Assembly (NCBI RefSeq): GCF_001434785.1
Contig: NZ_AZDT01000025.1
Location: 1-64,000, forward strand
Length of the DNA stretch: 64,000 bases
Reading direction: 5' to 3'
Origin: Levilactobacillus namurensis DSM 19117
GTDB lineage: Bacteria; Bacillota; Bacilli; Lactobacillales; Lactobacillaceae
The position numbers and the translations under genes are program-made. The notes below the pieces were generated by a model. That model saw nothing but the letters and a program-made list of their open reading frames with translations, did no database searches and was not told where the DNA came from. Numbering within the stretch: the stretch's first letter is position 1; each line of letters opens with the position of its first letter. Positions 57,895 to 64,000 of this stretch are shown here, one piece after another.

Positions 57895-58809
57895 ATGATG
57901 GCAGAAGATCTTGCAACAGTTTTTCCAGCAATTAAAATTTTACGCCATGAGCCATTGGCGCACTACACCCACACGAAAACCGGCGGGCCGGCCGATTACC
58001 TGGCCTTCCCGACTAACATTCAAGAGACCAAGTCCCTGTTAGCGTACGCGAACCAGGAACAGTTACCCGTAACGGTTATCGGGAACGCCAGTAACCTGAT
58101 CGTGAAGGATGGCGGGATTCGTGGCTTGGTCATGATTCTGACCAAGATGGACCAGATCACTGCCGATGCTACCCACCACACGGTGACGGCAGCGGCGGGG
58201 GCGGCCTTGATCAAGGCGACTCAGGTTGCCCAGGCCAACGCCTTGAGCGGCTTCGAATGGGCTGCCGGGATTCCCGGTAGCGTTGGCGGGGCCGTCTTCA
58301 TGAACGCGGGAGCCTACGGTGGCGAGATCAGCGACGTCGCCACTTCCGTCGAAGTCCTGACACCGCAGGGTGAGATTCGCACGCTGTCGTTAGCGGAGAT
58401 GGACTTCGGGTACCGGCACAGTTCCGTGCAGGACTACCACGACATCGTCCTAGCGGCGACCTTTACCCTAACGCCGGGTGAGAAACCGGCGATTCAAGCC
58501 CAGATGGACGAGTTGAATGCACGACGAGCGGCCAAGCAGCCCTTGGAGTTACCGTCTTGTGGCAGTGTCTTCAAACGACCAACGGGCCACTATACCGGTC
58601 AGTTGATTCAAGAAGCCGGCTTACAGGGCTTGAAGTGGGGCGGCGCGCAGGTGTCGACCAAGCACGCTGGGTTCATCGTGAACATCGACCACGCGACCGC
58701 CACGGATTATTTAGACTTAATTCACCATATCCAAGCCGTCATCTGGGAGAAGAACCAGGTGCACTTGGAGACCGAAGTTCGGATTATTGGTGAAGACCCA
58801 CAGGCATAG
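57895..58809 (+). CDS. murB: UDP-N-acetylenolpyruvoylglucosamine reductase
   Basis: Reduces UDP-GlcNAc-enolpyruvate to UDP-MurNAc with NADPH and FAD, a committed peptidoglycan step, 304 aa. Type IIa MurB: THTKTGGPADYLAFP, VIGNASNLIVKDGGIRGL (FAD site, ~61-78), AGIPGSVGGAVFMNAGAYGGE, LPSCGSVFKRPTG (catalytic serine region) and the C-terminal GAQVSTKHAGFIVN. The length is normal. The start is one of two adjacent ATGs (57895, 57898) after ACGAAGGGATACG. It precedes the Na+/H+ antiporter by 21 bp; cdaA lies further downstream, as in other lactobacilli. Confidence 0.95.
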   Translation: MMAEDLATVFPAIKILRHEPLAHYTHTKTGGPADYLAFPTNIQETKSLLAYANQEQLPVTVIGNASNLIVKDGGIRGLVMILTKMDQITADATHHTVTAAAGAALIKATQVAQANALSGFEWAAGIPGSVGGAVFMNAGAYGGEISDVATSVEVLTPQGEIRTLSLAEMDFGYRHSSVQDYHDIVLAATFTLTPGEKPAIQAQMDELNARRAAKQPLELPSCGSVFKRPTGHYTGQLIQEAGLQGLKWGGAQVSTKHAGFIVNIDHATATDYLDLIHHIQAVIWEKNQVHLETEVRIIGEDPQA

Positions 58810-58830
58810 TCTCAGAAGGGGGGACCTCAT

Positions 58831-60969
58831 TTGCCCATAGTTGAAGCAGTGATTTTACTGATTGTGTTAGTCCTCCTATCCAATATCATCAGTCACTACC
58901 TCACGTTTATTCCAGTCAGTCTGATTCAGATTGCCCTGGGCCTGATTGTGGCTCTGACTTGGCATTTTCAGATTCAGTTGGAAACTGACTGGTTTTTACT
59001 CTTATTTATTGCGCCCTTGTTGTATAACGATGGGCGCCGCTTCCCACGGCGCGAATTATGGCGTCTGCGGGGGCCGATTTTTGCCAACGCGATTTGGCTG
59101 GTCTTCTTGACCACCATTTTGGGAGGCTACCTGATCTACTGGTTGATTCCTAAGATGCCGTTGACCGTGGCCTTTGCGCTGGCAGCTATTCTCTCACCCA
59201 CCGACCCGGTGGCGGTGCAGTCAATCTCCAAGCAAGCCAAGTTACCGGAGAGTCTGATGCACCTGGTCAGCGGGGAAAGTTTGATCAACGATGCCAGTGG
59301 CCTGATTGCCTTTAAATACGCGATTGCGGCGACCGTGACCGGGGCCTTCTCCATGGGGACTGCGGTTGGGGATTTCTTCTATATCAGTATTGTCGGGTTC
59401 TTAGCCGGCCTGATTATGATGACCGCCATTCAGTTACTGATGGACGTGTTACGCCGACAAGGCATCGATGACGTAGTCTTTAACACGGTGCTGCAGTTGG
59501 CCACGCCGTTCGTGGTCTACCTGGTGACCGAAGAAATTACCCATGCATCGGGAGTGATTGCGGTGGTCACGGCGGGAGTCTTGTACCATGCTCGGGAGAG
59601 CCAAGTGGTCGAAGATTCACCAGAGCTAAAGCTGGTCACGGAAAAAGTTTGGGATATTATTATCTATTCGTTGAATGGAATCGTGTTCGTGATCCTGGGA
59701 ATCGAATTACCCGTAGCGACCTCGCAAGTCATCAAGGGCGGCCAGTTCAACACGGGCGAAGCCTTCCTATTTGCGGTCGGCACCTGGGTAGTCATCCTGG
59801 GGATTCGGACGGTCTGGACCTATGGTTACGTGCTGGTCAAACGGTTGCGGGATCATAACGCCGACCGGCCTAGTTTCCGTACCGCTATCCTGTCGGGCCT
59901 CTCCGGGGTTCGGGGAGCCGTGACCATGGCCGGGGTTCTCTCGGTACCGTTGACTATCGCGAGCGGGGCGGGGTTCCCGACCCGGTCGTTGATGTTGTTC
60001 GTGGCCTCCGGGGTCATCATTATTAGTCTGGTCGCGGCAACGGTCACGTTACCGTTGATTTCGAGTTCAAGTCAGCCCCTTCAAACGCGGGCGAGTGTCA
60101 GCGATGACCTCAACGATGATTTGGACCTGGCGGACGAAGACGATGATTTTGATGACCTGGATGATGGCGTGCGGCAGATCAGTGAAGACGAAGCCCGAGC
60201 CTACATCATGCGGTTAGCGATTTCTAAGATTGAGGAGTTACGGCGACCCATTAATCAGCGGGCGGCCTACGACTTGATTTTGGATTACCAGTTCGTGATT
60301 CGGCGACTTGAAATGAACTACCGGGCGGATGCTACCATGCAAAAGGTCCTAAGTGACGAATTGCAGCTCCGACAAGTGGCGATTGATGGTGAGCGCGTGG
60401 CGTTAAAGGCGATGCGCAAAAATGAACAGATTACCCAGACCAGCTACGTTGGGGCGGTACGGCGGATCGAACGGTTAGAGAGCCGGTTAACGCAGGCGAC
60501 TGGCCGAACGTTGCCCAGTGTGATGCGGTATTGGATTCAATTCTTTAAGCACCTATTCCGGAACACGGCGTACTGGTTGCATTCGGAAGATACGGACCGG
60601 CTCCACGCGGAAGGAAACTTAGTAGAACGGGAGACGTCGAAGGCGGCCATTAAGGCACTGTCGCAGTACCTGGCTAGAGAAGACGTAGATGAGACCCAGT
60701 TCGATAACCAGGCCATCTACCACCTGATCGTGCATTACCGGAACCGAATCGAGCGGGCTAAAGCGGCCGCGGGACCGTCCCACGAGGACGAGTATCAGCG
60801 GCAGTTCAACAAGCTGCGGATTCGGGCGTTAAGTGCTGAACGGGCGGGGATACAATCGCTCTTAGAAGCGGGCAACATCTCGTGGACCATGGCGACGCAT
60901 CTCCGGCAATATGTCAATTACGCGGAAAACGTGCTGGTGATGTCCATGAATAACGACGAGGGCGAGTAG
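58831..60969 (+). CDS. CPA1-family Na+/H+ antiporter with long cytosolic tail
   Basis: NhaP-like cation/proton antiporter, 712 aa. About twelve membrane spans in residues 1-410, with the ion-binding ALAAILSPTDPVAVQSI (~113) and SGESLINDASGLIAFKYA (~145) motifs. A very acidic linker follows (~425-450, runs of Asp such as DEDDDFDDLDD), then a helical cytosolic tail of ~260 residues containing coiled-coil-like segments (RRIERLESRLTQATGR). The tail is long compared with minimal NhaP proteins but occurs in lactobacilli. Likely role: Na+ or K+ and pH homeostasis. TTG 58831 behind AGAAGGGGGG. Confidence 0.9.
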   Translation: MPIVEAVILLIVLVLLSNIISHYLTFIPVSLIQIALGLIVALTWHFQIQLETDWFLLLFIAPLLYNDGRRFPRRELWRLRGPIFANAIWLVFLTTILGGYLIYWLIPKMPLTVAFALAAILSPTDPVAVQSISKQAKLPESLMHLVSGESLINDASGLIAFKYAIAATVTGAFSMGTAVGDFFYISIVGFLAGLIMMTAIQLLMDVLRRQGIDDVVFNTVLQLATPFVVYLVTEEITHASGVIAVVTAGVLYHARESQVVEDSPELKLVTEKVWDIIIYSLNGIVFVILGIELPVATSQVIKGGQFNTGEAFLFAVGTWVVILGIRTVWTYGYVLVKRLRDHNADRPSFRTAILSGLSGVRGAVTMAGVLSVPLTIASGAGFPTRSLMLFVASGVIIISLVAATVTLPLISSSSQPLQTRASVSDDLNDDLDLADEDDDFDDLDDGVRQISEDEARAYIMRLAISKIEELRRPINQRAAYDLILDYQFVIRRLEMNYRADATMQKVLSDELQLRQVAIDGERVALKAMRKNEQITQTSYVGAVRRIERLESRLTQATGRTLPSVMRYWIQFFKHLFRNTAYWLHSEDTDRLHAEGNLVERETSKAAIKALSQYLAREDVDETQFDNQAIYHLIVHYRNRIERAKAAAGPSHEDEYQRQFNKLRIRALSAERAGIQSLLEAGNISWTMATHLRQYVNYAENVLVMSMNNDEGE

Positions 60970-60989
60970 TCCTTAAAATGACAAAGCGT

Positions 60990-61028
60990 AGCTCGGTAAA
61001 ACCCAAACGGTTTTACCGAGCTTTTTTT
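60990..61028 (+). terminator. Terminator after the Na+/H+ antiporter gene
   Basis: AGCTCGGTAAAACC / GGTTTTACCGAGCT, a perfect 14-bp stem with a CAAAC-type loop and a T7 run. Confidence 0.9.
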
Positions 61029-61128
61029 GAGTTACCGTGGTTTATGTGGCATTGAAGGTTGGACATCTACATCGCTTTATTAGAACCAGTCTTAAAACAA
61101 TACCGTGGTGATGATCGGCCGTCCCCTC

Positions 61129-61184
61129 GGCTTGTAGTTGTGCCCACCACGCTCCAGCCTCTTCAGGCCCAACCGGTAAGGCGG
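61129..61184 (+). repeat. Dispersed hairpin element, copy 4 (3' part only)
   Basis: Keeps GGCTTGTAGTTGTGCCCAC, then the right arm AGCCTCTTCAGGCCCAACC (61156-61174), identical to the right arm of copy 2, and CCGGTAAGGCGG (61173-61184). The left arm and inner hairpin are missing, so it is a truncated copy. It lies in the convergent gap between the antiporter and DUF1361 genes. Confidence 0.7.
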
Positions 61185-61230
61185 ATGACTACCGCAGTCT
61201 GCCCTTGGTACCATATTGTTATGGGGATAA

Positions 61231-61270
61231 AAAACGGAGCCTGGGATTGGTATCCCGGGCTCCGTTTATT
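61231..61270 (-). terminator. Terminator of the DUF1361 gene
   Basis: AAACGGAGCC / GGCTCCGTTT with inner GGGAT/ATCCC pairing. On the minus strand it is followed by a T6 run. Confidence 0.85.
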
Positions 61271-61279
61271 TTAGAAAGA

Positions 61280-61945
61280 TTAGTCGTTAGTGGTATTGCG
61301 CGCCGTCATGATCAGGTGCAAGATCCAGTAGCAGAAGAGCTGGAGGACCGTCATCAGGAGAACAAAGATCCAGAGATGGTAGGTCCACATGGTCAATAAT
61401 GGCTGAATGAATTGCTCCGGATTCAGGAATAAGTAGATGGTGTGAATCCGTAAAAAGCGACCAATGTAGACACCGATAGACGATAGTACGGTTAACGTCA
61501 GAACCACCAGTAAGCGGACCAGACCGTTGCCCCGGGCGATTCGCTGAGCGATGCTTTCACTGACGTAATTCAGGCTCCAGAAGCCCAAGAAGGCGCATCC
61601 TAGGGCACTGAGCATCATGTAGGTGAAGTAGATCCAGATATGCGGCGTGACCCGGAGTAGGCCGCTAGCAGCGTAAGGGTTCAGCAGCGATAAGTGGAAC
61701 AAGTCGGTCAGCAGGTAGGGGGCGTTCGGATAGAACAGCAGCCAGATGATGACTAGGGGCCAGAATAACCAGACCGCTTTGGGGCGGTGGGCCCCTAGGT
61801 GGAAGCTCAGTTCAATGGGGAGGTACCCCAGAAAGGTATTCAGCAGCAGGAAGGAGAACGGGTCGTGGACGCGGAAGAACAGGAAGCCCAACCACAGGGC
61901 AAAGAATCCCCGAATTTCCCATCGTGCGCGCTGATTCATGGCCAT
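61280..61945 (-). CDS. DUF1361-family membrane protein
   Basis: Predicted membrane protein of unknown function, about 221 aa with six to seven spans. The arrangement FLLLNTFLGYLPIELSFHLG, LFYPNAPYLLTDLFHLSLLNP and the later GVYIGRFLRIHT is the DUF1361 signature. The start is taken as ATG 61945 (MAMNQRARWEI), since GGAAAGGACGGTG precedes it; ATG 61969 is an alternative. Monocistronic and convergent with the antiporter gene. I cannot propose a function. Confidence 0.75.
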   Translation of the reverse strand: MAMNQRARWEIRGFFALWLGFLFFRVHDPFSFLLLNTFLGYLPIELSFHLGAHRPKAVWLFWPLVIIWLLFYPNAPYLLTDLFHLSLLNPYAASGLLRVTPHIWIYFTYMMLSALGCAFLGFWSLNYVSESIAQRIARGNGLVRLLVVLTLTVLSSIGVYIGRFLRIHTIYLFLNPEQFIQPLLTMWTYHLWIFVLLMTVLQLFCYWILHLIMTARNTTND

Positions 61946-62193
61946 CACCGTCCTTTCCCGTGAGTTCATTGCTCACCTCTTCTCTATTTTACAGCGAATA
62001 AGGTGGCAATTCTTAGAATACGCTCTCTATCTTACCAGAAAACTTTAAGGGGCTAGGAAACTTTGCGCGGTCTTAAGAAATTATGCAAATTTAGGACGAG
62101 ATTCGCAAGAATTTGGTGGCATTGGGGAGAATTAAGGCGGAAAGATAGGGGCCGTGATATAATGAAATTTGAATTCGATTTGGAGGGGAAAAA

Positions 62194-63042
62194 ATGAACC
62201 TAAATTGGGAAAATCTCCTAACGTTAGGAAATTTGGTCAACATTCTGGACATCCTCGTGGTCTGGTTCGTGATTTACGAACTGATCGTGATGTTGCGGGG
62301 GACCAAAGCCATCCAACTCTTCCGGGGTGTCATTTTGATCCTGGTGGTCAAAGTTCTGAGTAGTTACTTTGGCTTGAATACGGTGGCTTGGTTGATGGAC
62401 CAAGTGATTAATTGGGGTGTCATTGCGGTCATCATCATTTTCCAGCCCGAAATTCGTCGGGGCCTGGAACATTTAGGCCGGGGCTCGTTATTCGTGCGTA
62501 TGCGGCATGAAAATGAGGCCGCTAACAAGATGATTGCCGGTCTGGATAAAGCCATCCAGTACATGTCCAAACGCCGGATTGGGGCGTTAATGACCATTCA
62601 GCAGGACACGGGACTGGAAGACTACATCGAGACGGGCATCACGTTGGACGCCGAGTTGACGGGTGAATTACTGATCAATATTTTCATCCCCAACACACCC
62701 TTACACGACGGTGCGGTCATCATTCGCAACAACCGCATTGCCGTGGCTGCGGCGTACCTGCCGTTGTCCGAAAGCAACTTGATTCCCAAGGAATTGGGAA
62801 CTCGTCACCGGGCGGCCGTGGGAATCTCGGAAGTGACCGATGCGTTGACCATCGTGATCTCCGAAGAGACCGGTGAAGTGTCCATCACCAAGAACAATGA
62901 ACTGTTACGGGGATTGACGCAGGAAGATTACCTGAAGTTCTTGCGGCACGAATTAGTGAACGAAGAGGCTGCGACGAACCATAACATCTTAGAGACCGCG
63001 TTGGATTGGATTGATCAACGCATTCATAGGGGGCGCAGGTAA
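62194..63042 (+). CDS. cdaA: Diadenylate cyclase CdaA
   Basis: Membrane-bound c-di-AMP synthase, 282 aa, making the second messenger that controls K+ and osmolyte uptake and wall homeostasis. Three membrane helices (about 10-85), then the DAC domain (about 100-275) with the catalytic PLHDGAVIIRNNRI (DGA) and LGTRHRAAVG (RHR) motifs. EEDTGEVS-like EETGEVSITKNN near the end is conserved. ATG 62194 lies behind GGAGGGG. The stop overlaps cdaR by 1 bp; in most Firmicutes glmM follows, beyond the window. TATAAT at 62156-62161 may be the -10. Otherwise the gap 61946-62193 shows nothing clear. Confidence 0.95.
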   Translation: MNLNWENLLTLGNLVNILDILVVWFVIYELIVMLRGTKAIQLFRGVILILVVKVLSSYFGLNTVAWLMDQVINWGVIAVIIIFQPEIRRGLEHLGRGSLFVRMRHENEAANKMIAGLDKAIQYMSKRRIGALMTIQQDTGLEDYIETGITLDAELTGELLINIFIPNTPLHDGAVIIRNNRIAVAAAYLPLSESNLIPKELGTRHRAAVGISEVTDALTIVISEETGEVSITKNNELLRGLTQEDYLKFLRHELVNEEAATNHNILETALDWIDQRIHRGRR

Positions 63043-64000
63043 TGAAAAATGAGCACTATACCACCTGGGTCTACCGGATTCTCGCGCTGATTTTGGCTGT
63101 CCTGCTGTTCTTATACGTGAACAGTACCCAGTCGTCCAGTGGCCAACAGGCGACGAACTCGGGGAAGACCTCGTTGACGGCGACCAAGACGGTCACGGTC
63201 TCGGTGCCGTTACAGTTAAACGTGAATAGTAATAAGTACTTTGTGACCGGCTACCCGGAACGGGTCAAGGTGACGTTGAAGGGCCCGTTGGCGTTAGTCA
63301 CGACGACGGCCAATACCCAGAACTTTAAAGTCTATGCCAGCCTGAGCGACTTAGGAACGGGTAAGCATCGGGTGACGTTGCATCAGGAGGGGCTCAATCG
63401 TGAGATTCAATCCACGATCAATCCGGAAAAGATCACGGTGGATATTGAACCCCGCCGGACGGTCTCGTTCCCCGTCAAGGTGCGTTTTAACCAGCAAAAC
63501 ATTGCGGCGGGCTACACGGCTGGAAAGCCGACCACGGATGTGACCAGCGTGAAGGCGACTGGAGCGGCCAACGAAATTGCGCGGGTCAGCCAAGTCATCG
63601 CCCAGTTGTCGGTTCCGCAGAATACCAAGAAGACGCTGAATAGTCAGGCGGTGATCGAGGCGTTAGACAAGAGCGGGAAGACGGTCAACGTGATTTTGAC
63701 GCCGTCGACCACGACGGTGAACTTGCCGATTACGTCCAAGGGTGCCAGCAAGAAAGTTGATGTGAAGCTGAACGCCAAGAACGGCGCGTCCGGAAAGACG
63801 TATAAACTAAGTAGCAGCACGACTTCCGTGAAGGCTTTCGGCAGTTCGGCGCAATTAAAGGCGTTGGATAATTGCCAAGTCGACGTGGACGTGAGTGATG
63901 TGAAGCGCCAGGCGACTAAGACTGTGACCTTAGATACCAACGATAATGATGTGACGGCGTTTGATCCCGCCACCATTCAAGTCACGGTCAAGGCTAGTCA
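63042..64000 (+). CDS. cdaR: CdaA regulatory protein CdaR (partial, runs off window)
   Basis: YbbR-domain protein that binds and modulates CdaA, anchored outside the membrane by one N-terminal helix. Visible are about 319 residues. The N-terminal anchor VYRILALILAVLLFLYVNS (~10-28) is followed by a Ser/Thr-rich linker and tandem YbbR repeats (PLQLNVNSNKYFVTGYPERV, PVKVRFNQQNIAAGY, KVDVKLNAKNGASGKTYKL). The frame is open at position 64000, so the C-terminus lies outside. ATG 63042 overlaps the cdaA stop codon (TAATG), so synthesis is coupled. Confidence 0.92.
   Translation, partial: MKNEHYTTWVYRILALILAVLLFLYVNSTQSSSGQQATNSGKTSLTATKTVTVSVPLQLNVNSNKYFVTGYPERVKVTLKGPLALVTTTANTQNFKVYASLSDLGTGKHRVTLHQEGLNREIQSTINPEKITVDIEPRRTVSFPVKVRFNQQNIAAGYTAGKPTTDVTSVKATGAANEIARVSQVIAQLSVPQNTKKTLNSQAVIEALDKSGKTVNVILTPSTTTVNLPITSKGASKKVDVKLNAKNGASGKTYKLSSSTTSVKAFGSSAQLKALDNCQVDVDVSDVKRQATKTVTLDTNDNDVTAFDPATIQVTVKAS

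Noticed and set aside
61059-61399. Overlapping small + strand open frames around copy 4 and the DUF1361 gene end
   Set aside because: They span the truncated repeat and a terminator and run antisense to DUF1361; no ribosome site or family match.

Overview
The window is a gene-dense stretch of a Gram-positive, low-GC-phylum chromosome with a rather high GC content (about half G+C by eye). Gene content and order (comFA-comFC-hpf-secA-prfB; yvlC/yvlD-hprK-lgt-gpsA-galU-trxB-uvrB-uvrA; rapZ-yvcK-whiA-clpP; cggR-gap-pgk-tpi-eno; secG-est-rnr-smpB), LPQTSE-type sorting signal, CtsR and PhoP boxes, and strong use of the arginine codon CGG all point to Lactobacillaceae. A heterofermentative, GC-rich genus such as Levilactobacillus is my guess, but the species cannot be fixed from the sequence alone. 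Nearly all genes are on the + strand, as expected for one replichore.

Layout. 1-5.7 kb: lrgAB (minus), divergent tagO, yvyE (minus) and the competence pair comFA-comFC. 5.8-10.6 kb: hibernation factor, SecA, and release factor 2 with its programmed +1 frameshift. 10.7-19.3 kb: a PDZ membrane protein, PhoP-PhoR, a PhoP-box promoter and pstS-C-A-B-B-phoU, a complete phosphate-starvation module. 19.5-25.1 kb: PspC/YvlD, HPr kinase, Lgt, GpsA, GalU, TrxB. 25.4-31.6 kb: an HD phosphohydrolase, a GNAT protein and uvrBA with a LexA-like site. 31.7-36.6 kb: a DUF308 membrane protein, rapZ-yvcK-whiA, and convergent clpP under a perfect CtsR box. 36.9-39.4 kb: a LytTR regulator with a LiaF-like membrane partner, then two identical tRNA-Arg(CCG) genes flanking an ECF-transporter gene. 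39.5-45.4 kb: the glycolytic cluster. 45.5-53 kb: an LPQTSE surface protein, a ClC antiporter, secG-est-rnr-smpB and a LURP-one-like protein. 53.2-64 kb: ung, pta, tsaE, GNAT, two nucleases, murB, a Na+/H+ antiporter, a DUF1361 membrane protein, and cdaA with cdaR running off the end.

There is no prophage, intact insertion sequence or CRISPR array. The most unusual signal is in the non-coding DNA. Intergenic gaps at about 9.3, 35.4-35.8, 57.6 and 61.1 kb carry related elements of up to about 160 bp that I do not recognise. Two copies are closed by perfect 18-19 bp arms whose sequences differ between copies while staying self-complementary. An inner 15-bp hairpin with a 7-8 nt loop recurs in four places, and in the three larger copies it keeps a T-T mismatch at the same position. 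A third hairpin also covaries, and GTGCCCAC and CCGGTAAGGCG are nearly invariant. This is the pattern of a structure-selected RNA or DNA hairpin element that moves between gaps. In one copy the interior is inverted relative to an outer motif.

Other points worth attention are an lgt gene without an ATG/GTG/TTG start, a PstS without a lipobox cysteine, a PhoR with almost no extracytoplasmic loop, an Asn/Gly/His/Arg-rich tail on RNase R, and duplicated tRNA-Arg(CCG) matching heavy CGG use.
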